64,000 nt of DNA from Actinoplanes xinjiangensis (GTDB lineage: Bacteria; Actinomycetota; Actinomycetes; Mycobacteriales; Micromonosporaceae), in contig NZ_QGGR01000004.1 of the NCBI RefSeq assembly GCF_003148685.1, forward strand, positions 434,001-498,000, given 5' to 3'. A model generated the notes under the pieces. The model was not told the DNA's origin and did not search any database. It was given only the letters and a program-made list of their open reading frames with translations. Below, piece by piece: positions 54,124 through 62,210 of the stretch. Numbering within the stretch: the stretch's first letter is position 1; every line of letters starts with the position of its first letter. Made by a program: the position numbers and the translations under genes.

Positions 54124-54180
54124 CCCGCTGGCCGTCACCGCTGTCTCGCGGCGCTCGAGACAGCGGTGGGGGCCAGCCGG
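54124..54180. repeat. 57-bp palindromic repeat, copy 8
   Basis: Arms 54124-54147 and 54157-54180 around a GCGGCGCTC loop. Confidence 0.93.
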
Positions 54181-54187
54181 GCGGGAT

Positions 54188-54244
54188 CCGGCTGGCTGTC
54201 ACCGCTGTCTTAAGCGCGCTGACACAGCGGTGGGGACCAGCCAG
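54188..54244. repeat. 57-bp palindromic repeat, copy 9
   Basis: Arms 54188-54211 and 54221-54244 around an AAGCGCGCT loop, which resembles the loop of copy 1 at 6.2 kb. Confidence 0.93.
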
Positions 54245-54401
54245 GGGTGATTGAGAATTGCGCGGGTGGTCCCTGCTTCGGCTTTCACTGGCCTGGGGCA
54301 GCTTTCGCGCGTCGCTGACAAGCGGCCGTTTGCCGCGGTTGCGGTAGCCGGCGCACACGATTGCGGATCGTGGTGTCTCGTCGTCGCTATCACGGTGACG
54401 A

Positions 54402-54429
54402 GCGCACACGGAAGGCCGATCGTGTGCGC
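54402..54429. repeat. Inverted repeat in the repeat field
   Basis: GCGCACACG pairs perfectly with CGTGTGCGC around GAAGGCCGAT. A partial copy (GCGCACACGATTG) lies about 50 bp upstream. The rest of 54245-54840 shows no gene. Confidence 0.6.
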
Positions 54430-54840
54430 TTACCCGTGTGATGGCAACGATGGGGGCACACGTACCGGGATGGTGTGTCCTGGCCGTCGTTGTCACCGCG
54501 GGTTTGCTGCCTCGGTGGAGATCGAGTAGTCAGCGTGCTTGTGGTGACTCGGGTGGCCCCCGCGGTAGATCACCACGGGAGTGGCTTCGATGAGCGGGCA
54601 GCCAGCCCGGCGGCCGCGTTGTGGTCCTGGCCCGGGGCTGCGTCGCGTGGACCCGGCGGAACAGGATCTTCGCGGTTGTCGGCGGGGTGGCCGTACAAGA
54701 AGGGCGGTTTTGGAGCGAAGTACGCCTTCGGTGAGTCGCCGGCCGGTTGTGAGATCGGGTGGCGTCGCGGGGTGACGTCTTCGGTTGGTCGCCGACCAGG
54801 CGTGAGGATCGGTGGCGTCGCGAGGCGATGGGCAGCTGTT

Positions 54841-54953
54841 GGCCAGCCCGTCGGAGTTGGTCCGGCCAATCGGTGTGGTCCGGCCAGTCGAGGTGGCCCA
54901 CCCAATCGGAGGTAGCCCGCCATCGGAGGTAGCCCGGGTAATCGGAGGCAGGC
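54841..54953. repeat. ~18-bp degenerate tandem repeat
   Basis: Six or so units of 17-20 bp sharing GGCCAATCGGAGGTAGCC-like sequence. Confidence 0.7.
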
Positions 54954-55046
54954 CGGCCAGCCAAAGGTAGCCCGGACGGGACGGCCGGTGGCCGGGCGGA
55001 GCGGTGGGTCGCCTGGCGGGGCAGTGGGGGCTTCCGGCGGGCGGTG

Positions 55047-55134
55047 GGCCGCCTGGCGGGTGAGGGAAGTCGCCTGGCGAGTGGGGGAAGTCGCCTGGGG
55101 GTGAGGGAAGTCGCCTGGCGGGTGGGGGAAGTGG
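55047..55134. repeat. 21-bp tandem repeat next to the DedA-type gene
   Basis: Four units close to GTCGCCTGGCGGGTGGGGGA, ending 18 bp before the stop of the DedA/TVP38-type gene. Confidence 0.8.
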
Positions 55135-55152
55135 CTCGGGAGGTGGGTGCGG

Positions 55153-55878
55153 TCAGGCGGGGGTGGCGTCGCGGCGGGCGGTGTGTCGCCAGCGGAGGAT
55201 GATCGCGGTGGAGAGGATGAAGCTGATCGCCGCCGGGGCGAGGGTCAGCAGGTTCATCTCGCCGGGGGCGGCGACCGCGGCGCCGATGATGGCGTAGGTG
55301 ACCGTGGACGGGATGGCGGCGATCGTGGTGCCGATCAGGTAGCGGTTGCGGCAGACGCTGGTGGTGCCGTAGGCGTAGCCGACCAGGCCGAACGGGGCCA
55401 GCGGAAGGAAACGGACCAGCAGGACCGCGGCGAGGCCCCGGCGGTTGAGCCAGCCGTCGAGGCGGGCGAGGCGGCTGCCGGCGCGGGCCTGAAGGGCACC
55501 GCGGCCGGCCCAGCGGCCCGCGTAGTAGGTGGCGACCGCGGCGATCACCGCGGCGGCCAGAGCGGCGGCACCGCCGGTGACGGCACCCAGGAGGGCGCCG
55601 CAGGTCATGGTGATGAGCGTACGCGGCACGAGCACCGACAGCAGCATGCCGCCGAGGACCGCGACCGCGACGACCGCGCTGGGGCCCATCGCCGACAGTG
55701 TCTCGGCGATCTCCTTGAGCGGGAGGAGCGCGGCGACACCGGCGAGAGCTGCCACGCCGGCTGCGAGCAGGGCGAACCGGATGAAGCGTCGTCTCCACCC
55801 GGTGGTGGGGCCGGCTTGCTCAACTGCCTGAGGGTCCGCGGGCTCGGTGCCCCGCGGGGCGATCAGGTTGTCGGTCAT
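55153..55878 (-). CDS. TVP38/DedA-family (VTT domain) membrane protein
   Basis: A 241-residue membrane protein with a soluble N terminus of about 28 residues and five or six helices. The VTT domain signature is visible as LVPRTLITMTCGALLGAVTG and LLVRFLPLAPFGLVGYAYGT (the F/Y-x-R-F-x-P-x-x-P motif). The family moves lipids across membranes or supports proton-linked uptake. It lies 53 bp downstream of gatD on the same strand and might be co-transcribed with murT-gatD, whose product acts on lipid II; that link is only positional. Confidence 0.88.
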   Translation of the reverse strand: MTDNLIAPRGTEPADPQAVEQAGPTTGWRRRFIRFALLAAGVAALAGVAALLPLKEIAETLSAMGPSAVVAVAVLGGMLLSVLVPRTLITMTCGALLGAVTGGAAALAAAVIAAVATYYAGRWAGRGALQARAGSRLARLDGWLNRRGLAAVLLVRFLPLAPFGLVGYAYGTTSVCRNRYLIGTTIAAIPSTVTYAIIGAAVAAPGEMNLLTLAPAAISFILSTAIILRWRHTARRDATPA

Positions 55879-55931
55879 GCAGGCCTACCGCCCCAACTGT
55901 CGTCGGTTATGGACAAGGTCTCAGGATCGGG

Positions 55932-56645
55932 TCACGCCGGGCTCGCCGCGGCCAGTCGTTCGGACCGGAGCCGGTCGGCCCAGGTGTCGTCAAGAGGGGC
56001 AAGCCTATCCGCGCCGGTCGCCCATCGCAGTAGCAGATCGGCTATCGCCGGGTTGCGGGCGAGCGCCGGGCCGTGCGAGTAGGTGCCGAGGATCTTGCCG
56101 GCCCAGGCGCCCTCGGTCTGGCCGTCGTTGCCGATCCCGGCGGTCACCCGGGCCAGCGGTGCCGCGTGGGCGCCCAGGTGAGTACGCCCGCCGTGGTTCT
56201 CGAAACCGGTCAGCGCGGGCAGGCCGAGCCGTGGGTCGATCTCACCGCGGAGTTCGCCGACCGCCCGGGTCTCGCCCCGGTCGGAGCTGATGTCCAGCAG
56301 TCCCAGTCCGGCGCACTTGGCCCCCTTGGCAAAGAACGAGTGACCGAGCAACTGGTAACCGGCGCAGATGGAGAGGACCGCCGCACCCTGGGCGACGGCC
56401 TGGTGGAGGCCGCCGTCGGCGAGGAGGCGCTGGGCGGCCAGGGCCTGCGGGCCGTCCTCACCGCCGCCGATCAGGTAGATGTCGGCGGTGTGCGGCATCC
56501 GCTGGTCGGAGCGGACCTCGTAGGTCTCGGCCGGGATGCCGCGGTCGGCGGCGCGGCGGGCGAGGATCAGCATGTTGCCGCGGTCGCCGTAGGTCGAGAG
56601 CAGATCGGGGTAGATCCACACGATCCGCAGGGCCTCAGTTGACAC
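55932..56645 (-). CDS. gatD: Lipid II isoglutaminyl synthase, glutaminase subunit GatD
   Basis: Class I glutamine amidotransferase of 237 residues of the CobB/CobQ type. It supplies ammonia to MurT for amidating the D-Glu of lipid II. Features are IVWIYPDLLSTYGDRGNMLI at the N terminus, LIGGGEDGPQALAAQRL, the nucleophile loop VLSICAGYQLLGHSFF, GFENHGGRTHLG and the catalytic His in GTYSHGPALARNP. The GTG start lies inside the murT 3' end (11-bp overlap), as expected for a tightly coupled MurT-GatD complex. Confidence 0.95.
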   Translation of the reverse strand: MSTEALRIVWIYPDLLSTYGDRGNMLILARRAADRGIPAETYEVRSDQRMPHTADIYLIGGGEDGPQALAAQRLLADGGLHQAVAQGAAVLSICAGYQLLGHSFFAKGAKCAGLGLLDISSDRGETRAVGELRGEIDPRLGLPALTGFENHGGRTHLGAHAAPLARVTAGIGNDGQTEGAWAGKILGTYSHGPALARNPAIADLLLRWATGADRLAPLDDTWADRLRSERLAAASPA

Positions 56646-57855
56646 GGTCCAACTCCGCTCGGATGTCCTGGAACGCCGTGTAGTTGGCGATCACCTCGAG
56701 GCGGCCGGGCGGCACCGACCGCAGCGCCTCGTCGAATGTCTGTACGTGCCGGAACTGCACCTGGTTCACCTGGAGCCGCACGGCCAGGTCGTACGCCCGG
56801 TCGCCGGTGATCAGCACGGGGCGGTCACGCAGCGGCGAGAAGTCGACGTCGTAGAGCCACGACGTGTCGAGCCCGTCGGGGTCGCGGGCGTTGATGGAGA
56901 GCAGGGTCGGCGCCTGGTCGGCCATGTCGAAGGCCTCCAGCCAGCTTGCCGGGTTCTTCGCCAGCAGCAAGCGGATGTTGCGGCCGTCACGGTCGACCTG
57001 GGCGTAGCGGCCGGCGATCGACGCCACCCGGGAGAGCCGGGGGAGTGCCTCTATCGGGCGGACCCCGAACTCGGCGGCCACGGCCAGCGCGGTGGCCGCG
57101 TTGCCGATGTTGACCCGGCCGGGCAGCTGCAACTTGACCAGGTGCCAGTCGCCACGGGGGTCGATGACGCCCTCGTCCTCGACGATCCACTGTGGGCGCG
57201 GGCGGCGCAGCGGGCAGCCGGTGCACCACCAGTCACCCTGCTGGCGCTCGATCGGGTGGCCGCTCTCCGGGCAGACGAACGAGTCGTCGAGCCAGCGCTG
57301 GCCGGCGCTGAACCAGGTGATCTGCCGGCTGCCGGAGGCCGCCCACACCACCATCGGGTCGTCGGAGTTGGCGACCACCCGGATCTCGGGGTGGCCGGCG
57401 AGTGCCGTCTTCCACAGCTGCGCCATCATCGCCACCTCCTTCGCCCGGTCGAGCTGGTCGCGGGAGAGGTTGAGCAGCGCCACGACCTTGGGCCGGGTCT
57501 GGTCGATCACCTGCGCCAGGTAGTGCTCGTCCACCTCGAGGACCGCGAAGGGGGTGTGTCCCTCCTTCGCCAGCGCGGAGGTGTGGCCGGTCGGCATGTT
57601 GGCGCCGAACGAGTTGGTGGCGACCCGGCCGAGGACGCCGACCGCGGCTGCGGTGAGCCGGGTGGTCGTCGTCTTGCCGTTGGTGCCCGAGACCAGCGCG
57701 ACGGCACGGCCGGCCGCGAGGTGGGTCAGGAGGTCGGGATCGATCTTGAGGCCGATCCAGCCGCCGATCACCGAACCGTCGCCGCGGCCCGCGGCCCTGG
57801 AGAGCGCGGCCGCGGTCTTCGACACGGAGGTCGCGACCTTGGCGATGAGAGGCAT
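56635..57855 (-). CDS. murT: Lipid II isoglutaminyl synthase, ligase subunit MurT
   Basis: Mur-ligase-type ATPase of about 406 residues that activates the D-Glu carboxyl of lipid II for amidation. The P-loop is ALVSGTNGKTTTTRLTAAAV; NSFGANMPTGHTSAL, ALLNLSRDQLDR and the C-terminal DUF1727 domain (TGDRAYDLAVRL) follow. The zinc-ribbon insertion is partly altered: CPES replaces the usual CPxC, while WWCTGC is intact. I chose ATG before PLIAKVATSVSKTAAAL; a GTG four codons upstream is possible, and the longer open frame is unlikely. The gene overlaps gatD. Confidence 0.94.
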   Translation of the reverse strand: MPLIAKVATSVSKTAAALSRAAGRGDGSVIGGWIGLKIDPDLLTHLAAGRAVALVSGTNGKTTTTRLTAAAVGVLGRVATNSFGANMPTGHTSALAKEGHTPFAVLEVDEHYLAQVIDQTRPKVVALLNLSRDQLDRAKEVAMMAQLWKTALAGHPEIRVVANSDDPMVVWAASGSRQITWFSAGQRWLDDSFVCPESGHPIERQQGDWWCTGCPLRRPRPQWIVEDEGVIDPRGDWHLVKLQLPGRVNIGNAATALAVAAEFGVRPIEALPRLSRVASIAGRYAQVDRDGRNIRLLLAKNPASWLEAFDMADQAPTLLSINARDPDGLDTSWLYDVDFSPLRDRPVLITGDRAYDLAVRLQVNQVQFRHVQTFDEALRSVPPGRLEVIANYTAFQDIRAELDRVN

Positions 57856-58034
57856 TCCGTCCGTCACGCCAGCGAGGGTACCGGACTCCAACGTCACGTC
57901 GCGTTGCCAGACCGTCAAGATCACGGTGTGGACGGTGTTTTCCCCGGTCCGGGCTTTTCGGACGTCTGGCACGGTGGTGACGGGACTATTTGTGTGTTCT
58001 GTTTCACCCGTAACCATCAACTGTATGTAGCTGT

Positions 58035-58075
58035 GTCACTACGTAACGTGGGCGCATTTGTCACGCGGCGGTAAC
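58035..58075 (+). promoter_or_regulatory. GTCAC/GTAAC tandem sites ahead of the NlpC/P60 leader
   Basis: GTCAC-TAC-GTAAC (58035-58047) and GTCAC-N6-GTAAC (58060-58075) occur in the divergent region between murT and the hydrolase. Tandem GTCAC/GTAAC pairs resemble binding sites of the response regulator MtrA, which controls wall hydrolases in actinobacteria. The match is by eye only. Confidence 0.4.
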
Positions 58076-58239
58076 AAACTGGACACCGACAAGTGTGCCA
58101 ATTACGCACGGTGACTATCCCCACGCTGACGATCATGGGCCGACTCGGGTACCAAGGATCAGCCGGAGGCATTCCGCCGCCGGCCGCACCGGATCGGTTC
58201 ACGCCGAGCCCTGCCCCGGGCCGGACCAGTGCGACACCG

Positions 58240-58412
58240 CAGTTGAGCCACACCAGACAAGGCATTCGGGGGCAGGGACGGGGGACCCAATACCGGTCTT
58301 CCCCGCGCCGCACGACGTTGCGTGGCGCCGTGGGAAGACCTTGGGGTGAAGCCGCCCACCCGCGGCCGGGCACACCTTCCCGCCCGAACCCGACAGCTAA
58401 CCTCGCAGGCGT
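58240..58412 (+). ncRNA. c-di-AMP riboswitch (ydaO-yuaA type)
   Basis: The leader contains the conserved blocks GGGACGGGGGACCCAAT, then TTGGGGTGAAGCCGC, and the closing CCCGACAGCTAACCTCGCAG typical of actinobacterial ydaO leaders ahead of wall hydrolase genes. It ends about 20 bases before the hydrolase start. High c-di-AMP is expected to lower expression. Boundaries are approximate because I did not fold it. Confidence 0.82.
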
Positions 58413-58432
58413 GCCGGAGGGATCTCTCTACC

Positions 58433-59245
58433 GTGCACGAACACAGTTCGAGCCGGCGCCGCCGCGCGTCCATCGGCACCGGAACCGTCGCACTGTCCCT
58501 GGGTCTCTGCCTCTGTGCCGGGCAGTTGATCGCCGCATCACCCGCGGCGGCCGCAACGACCCCCGCCGTCACCCCGGTCGCCGCCGCGGCGGCCGCGCCG
58601 AAGGTCACACCTTCGATCTGGGCCAGTGGCGCCCGGACCGTCAAGTGGGGTTCCACCCTCAAGGTCACCGCCAAGGTGATCGACCCCACCACCAAGAAGG
58701 TCGCCAAGGGCACCGTGCGCCTTCAGGGCTACACCAACGGCGCCTGGCGTACGTGGGACACCGCCACCGTGAGGAACGGCGTGGTGTCGCTTACCGCCAA
58801 GCCGACCACCACCGCGTGGGTCCGCACGGTCTTCACCGGCAGTGGGTACAACCAGCGGGGCACCGGCAGGTTCAAGGTGACGGTCAAGGCCAGCGGCGCC
58901 AAGGTGCTGGCCGAGGCCAAGAAGCACAGGGGCGCGCTGTACAAGTTCGGCGCCTCCGGTCCCAAGCGCTTCGACTGCTCGGGCTACACCAAGTACGTCT
59001 ACAAGAAGACGACCGGCAAGAACCTGCCGCACAAGGCGAACTCGCAGCAGAAGCACGGCAAGGCCGTCGCCAAGAGCAAGAAGCAGGTCGGCGACCTGAT
59101 CGTCTTCCGCAACGGCTCGTACGGTTACCACGCCGGGATCTACGCCGGCAACGGCTACATCTACGACTCGCCGCGCACCGGGGCCAGGGTCGGCAAGCAC
59201 AAGATCTGGAACAACAACTACGTGGTACGCCGCCTGGTCGCCTGA
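58433..59245 (+). CDS. Secreted NlpC/P60 peptidoglycan endopeptidase
   Basis: A 270-residue exported hydrolase that cleaves wall stem peptides. After a basic start and a signal segment (TVALSLGLCLCAGQLIAASP, cut near AAA) comes an Ig-like/beta domain (about 60-150) and the NlpC/P60 domain (about 162-270). Catalytic Cys182 lies in RFDCSGYTKYVY and His233 in YGYHAGIYAGNG. The C-terminal part is Lys-rich. GTG start; GGAGGG lies 12 bases upstream, which is somewhat far. The long leader carries a c-di-AMP riboswitch, linking wall hydrolysis to that signal. Confidence 0.92.
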   Translation: MHEHSSSRRRRASIGTGTVALSLGLCLCAGQLIAASPAAAATTPAVTPVAAAAAAPKVTPSIWASGARTVKWGSTLKVTAKVIDPTTKKVAKGTVRLQGYTNGAWRTWDTATVRNGVVSLTAKPTTTAWVRTVFTGSGYNQRGTGRFKVTVKASGAKVLAEAKKHRGALYKFGASGPKRFDCSGYTKYVYKKTTGKNLPHKANSQQKHGKAVAKSKKQVGDLIVFRNGSYGYHAGIYAGNGYIYDSPRTGARVGKHKIWNNNYVVRRLVA

Positions 59246-59353
59246 CCGCATGACCGGAGCCCGGCAGCGGCGCAGTAAGTGCCGCATGACCGGAGCGCGG
59301 CAGCGGCGCAGTAGGTACCGCATGACCGGAGAGCGGCAGCGGTAAGTGCAGCG
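59246..59353. repeat. 36-bp tandem repeat after the hydrolase gene
   Basis: Three units starting CCGCATGACCGGAG at 59246, 59282 and 59318; the third is modified at its end. The first begins one base past the stop codon, which sits in the same CTGACCGCATGACC context. Confidence 0.85.
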
Positions 59354-59377
59354 GCGCAGTAAGTAAGGAATAGCAAT

Positions 59378-59425
59378 GACGCCCGTGGGGCGTGACCCGG
59401 ACCTGGGTCACGCCCCACGGGCGTC
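59378..59425. terminator. Strong terminator of the NlpC/P60 gene
   Basis: A perfect 21-bp stem (59378-59398 with 59405-59425) around GGACCT. Stem core: GACGCCCGTGGGGCGTGACC. Between here and mraZ (59426-59807) I see only the mraZ promoter region. Confidence 0.92.
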
Positions 59426-59675
59426 TGTCGTGTCCGGGCGATGTGGAGTCCGCGATGGGCCTCCCTTCTCCTCCCCGGGCGGCCCCACTTCGCTCCACCG
59501 GGGCCGGAATCCGGTCCTCGCCGGGCATTTCGGCGGGTGTTTTCCGCCGGCGACGCCTCGATGTCGGAAACCGGACGTTGTTGATCATGGTCACGCCCTC
59601 CACTCGGCCCCACCGCCTGTGAACTGGGATTACGTCCGTGAGAACGGCTCGTGAGGGTTTGCTTTTGGGTTGCAG

Positions 59676-59711
59676 GTGGAGGGAAGTGGAGTAGAGTGGG
59701 GCGCAGTGGCA
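59676..59711 (+). promoter_or_regulatory. MraZ box: four 10-bp direct repeats
   Basis: GTGGAG, GTGGAG, GTGGGG and GTGGCA start at 59676, 59686, 59696 and 59706, exactly 10 bp apart. MraZ binds TGGGN repeats with 5-nt gaps upstream of its own gene, so this is the autoregulatory site of the dcw cluster. The mraZ start is about 97 bp further on. Confidence 0.85.
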
Positions 59712-59807
59712 GGGCGGAGGAGCGACGCCGGACCTGCCGGCCCGAGTTGACAGGCGACCAGCTCCCTCCGCGATGGGGCGGCCGCCACGGCAAAGGGGTG
59801 GGGGCCG

Positions 59808-60239
59808 ATGTTTCTCGGCACGCACACCCCGCGCCTGGACGAGAAGGGCCGGCTGATCCTCCCGGCGAAGTTCCGTGATGAGCTGGCGGGAGGTGTCGTG
59901 ATCACCAAGGGACAGGAGCGCTGTCTTTACGTGTTCCCGATGCCGGAGTTCCAGCGCATCGCCGGCCAGCTGCGCGAGGCACCGGTCACGAACAAGGCGG
60001 CCCGGGCTTACAGCCGGGTCTTCTTCGCGAGCGCGCACGACGAGGTTCCCGACAAGCAGGGCCGGGTGACTATTCCGGCCCATTTGCGGGAGTATGCCAG
60101 CCTTGGTCGTGATCTCGTGGTGATCGGCGCGAGCACCCGGGTCGAGATCTGGGACAAGCAGTCCTGGGATGACTACCTCTCGGCGAGCGAGGAAGAGTTC
60201 GCCGACATCGAGGAGGGGGTGCTGCCCGGCGGACTGTAG
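59808..60239 (+). CDS. mraZ: Transcriptional regulator MraZ
   Basis: First gene of the dcw division and wall cluster, 143 residues. It has two AbrB/SpoVT-like swapped-hairpin domains: [20 protein letters not shown] with FRDEL, and [20 protein letters not shown]. The repeated DxxGR and LP/IP blocks are diagnostic. It represses its own operon by binding the repeats at 59676-59711 as a ring-shaped oligomer. ATG start after GGGGCCG. Confidence 0.97.
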   Translation: MFLGTHTPRLDEKGRLILPAKFRDELAGGVVITKGQERCLYVFPMPEFQRIAGQLREAPVTNKAARAYSRVFFASAHDEVPDKQGRVTIPAHLREYASLGRDLVVIGASTRVEIWDKQSWDDYLSASEEEFADIEEGVLPGGL

Positions 60240-60319
60240 GGCGTGGCACTCGGTGGGCCGCTGGTCTCGGCCCGGACGCCACTGCCGCCGTACTGCGAGA
60301 TCTCCAGCCGCTCCCGCTC

Positions 60320-60343
60320 CTGGCGCCTCTTCCCCGGCGCCAG
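60320..60343. other. Hairpin between mraZ and rsmH
   Basis: CTGGCGCC pairs with GGCGCCAG around TCTTCCCC in the 229-bp gap. No U-tract follows, so it may be a processing or attenuation structure and not a full terminator. Confidence 0.45.
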
Positions 60344-60468
60344 GCGCGTGTCCGGGGCCGGTTCGCCGGCCCGGGACATGAGAGCGGATGGGGATCTGGC
60401 GGTACGGACGGGCGACCGGGCCGGGCGGTAATCGGTGACGAACGAGTGAGACGCGAGCGGGCACGGCA

Positions 60469-61560
60469 ATGGGGGTCGACATGGGGGAGCCGCGGGGCAC
60501 GCACGTGCCGGTGTTGCTCGAGCGCTGCCTCGAGCTGCTCGATCCCGCCCTCACGCTGCCGGGCGCCGTCCACGTCGACTTCACGCTGGGTCTGGGCGGG
60601 CACGCCGAGGCGGTCCTGGAGCGGTATCCCGACGTCGTCCTGATCGGACTCGACCGGGACACCGAGGCGCTGGCCCACTCCCGGCACCGGCTGCTCCGTT
60701 TCGGTGATCGCGCGCACCTGGTCCACGCCGTCTACGACGAGCTGCCGCGGGTTCTCGAGGAACTGGGGATCCCGGCGATCCACAGTGGGCTCTTCGACCT
60801 CGGGGTCTCGTCGTTGCAGCTGGACGAGGCGGACCGCGGCTTCGCGTATGCGCAGGACGCGCCTTTGGACATGCGGATGGACCAGTCTCGCGGGATGACC
60901 GCGGAAGAGGTCGTCAACACGTACGAGCCGGGTGATCTTGTTCGCGTTTTGCGGCAGTACGGCGAGGAGAAGTTCGCGCCGCGGATCGTCTCGTCGCTCG
61001 TGCGGGAGCGGGCGAAGGGGCGGATCACCTCCACGGCCCGGCTTGCCGAGCTCGTGAAGGACGCCATTCCGGCCGCCGCGCGGCGAACGGGTGGAAATCC
61101 CGCAAAAAGGACATTCCAGGCACTACGCATTGAGGTGAACAGGGAGTTGGAGGCGCTCGAAGGGGCGGTTCCGGCCGCTCTGGACGCGTTGGCACCGCAC
61201 GGGCGACTTGTGGTGATGAGCTATCAATCGCTGGAGGACAGGATCGTCAAGCGCGAACTCGCCGCGAGGTCGCGCAGCACCGGGCCGGTCGACCTTCCGG
61301 TCGAGCTCCCGGGCACCGGTCCCAGCCTCCGGCTCCTGACCCGCGGGTCGGAGCCGCCCAGCGAGGCGGAGGTGGCGGCGAACCCGAGGGCGGCCTCGGT
61401 GAAGCTGCGCGCGGTGGAACGGATCGACGAGCAGGAGCAGGCGAACAAGTTCGAGAAGGCGTTCGGAGCCGGCCGCGAGCGGCCCCGAATGTCTACAACG
61501 CGTGGGGGACGAGGGCGGATACGCCCTGGGGCGAAGGTAGAGGGGGAGGGACGAGCATGA
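60469..61560 (+). CDS. rsmH: 16S rRNA m4C1402 methyltransferase RsmH
   Basis: SAM-dependent N4-methylation of C1402 in 16S rRNA (formerly MraW), 363 residues. Visible motifs are [29 protein letters not shown] (motif I), [31 protein letters not shown] with [11 protein letters not shown], and the C-terminal [18 protein letters not shown]. The last ~50 residues are basic and disordered. ATG start; another ATG four codons on, before [10 protein letters not shown], is equally possible. Its stop overlaps the next gene (ATGA). Confidence 0.97.
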   Translation: MGVDMGEPRGTHVPVLLERCLELLDPALTLPGAVHVDFTLGLGGHAEAVLERYPDVVLIGLDRDTEALAHSRHRLLRFGDRAHLVHAVYDELPRVLEELGIPAIHSGLFDLGVSSLQLDEADRGFAYAQDAPLDMRMDQSRGMTAEEVVNTYEPGDLVRVLRQYGEEKFAPRIVSSLVRERAKGRITSTARLAELVKDAIPAAARRTGGNPAKRTFQALRIEVNRELEALEGAVPAALDALAPHGRLVVMSYQSLEDRIVKRELAARSRSTGPVDLPVELPGTGPSLRLLTRGSEPPSEAEVAANPRAASVKLRAVERIDEQEQANKFEKAFGAGRERPRMSTTRGGRGRIRPGAKVEGEGRA

Positions 61561-62204
61561 GCGAGCGATCCGAAGCGCCGCGGTCGGGGGGCCGATCGGC
61601 GCAGCCGCGCACCACGCGCCGGAGCAGCCGCGATGCCGAGACCACGAAGGGTGGTGCGCGGGGGGCGCGCCGGCCCGAGCCGGCCGACACGCGCCGGTCA
61701 GGGATCCGGAGCCGGGGGGCTCAGGATCCGGCCGCGCCGGTCGACGGCGCCACCGCGCTGTCGATCGAGGTGACCGGCGACACGCCGCCGATCCCGGGCC
61801 GTCCGCGGCTCTGGGTGGCGCCGCCGCTGCCGGTGCGGGCACCGCGCGCCACCTTCGCCGCGGCGATCATCGCCGTGGTGCTGGTCGGCGTGGTCGGCAT
61901 CCTGCTGATCAACACCAAGACCATGGAGCAGTCGTTCCGGCTGGACGCCCTCCGTAAGGAGAAGTCCGCGCTGGACCAGCGGCAGCACGACCTGGAGCGG
62001 CAGATCGTCGACGCGTCCGGGCCGGGCAAGCTGCACGCCGCCGCGAACCGGCTGGGCCTGGTCCGGGCCGACAAGCCGGCGGTCATCTGGCTGCCGAACG
62101 GCGACATCGTGGGGATGCCGGTGCCCGGCAAGGGCCCGACGGCGCCGACCACCGACGACGGTCTGCGCGAGAGCGGCGCGCCGTCCACCGCGGTCGAGCG
62201 GTAG
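61557..62204 (+). CDS. ftsL: FtsL-like septal membrane protein
   Basis: A 215-residue bitopic protein in the position of ftsL in the dcw cluster. The first ~95 residues are Arg/Pro/Ser-rich and cytoplasmic. One membrane helix ([20 protein letters not shown]) is followed by a coiled coil ([20 protein letters not shown], then QHDLERQIV) and a short C-terminal region with [18 protein letters not shown]. FtsL with FtsB and FtsQ activates the septal synthase. Similarity is by layout and position because the family diverges strongly. Translationally coupled to rsmH by ATGA. Confidence 0.88.
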   Translation: MSERSEAPRSGGRSAQPRTTRRSSRDAETTKGGARGARRPEPADTRRSGIRSRGAQDPAAPVDGATALSIEVTGDTPPIPGRPRLWVAPPLPVRAPRATFAAAIIAVVLVGVVGILLINTKTMEQSFRLDALRKEKSALDQRQHDLERQIVDASGPGKLHAAANRLGLVRADKPAVIWLPNGDIVGMPVPGKGPTAPTTDDGLRESGAPSTAVER

Positions 62205-62210
62205 GCCCGC

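Noticed and set aside
53297..55152. Possible prophage, integrative element or transposon remnant in the repeat field
   Set aside because: No integrase, transposase, attachment-site duplication or tRNA is present; only simple and palindromic repeats are seen.
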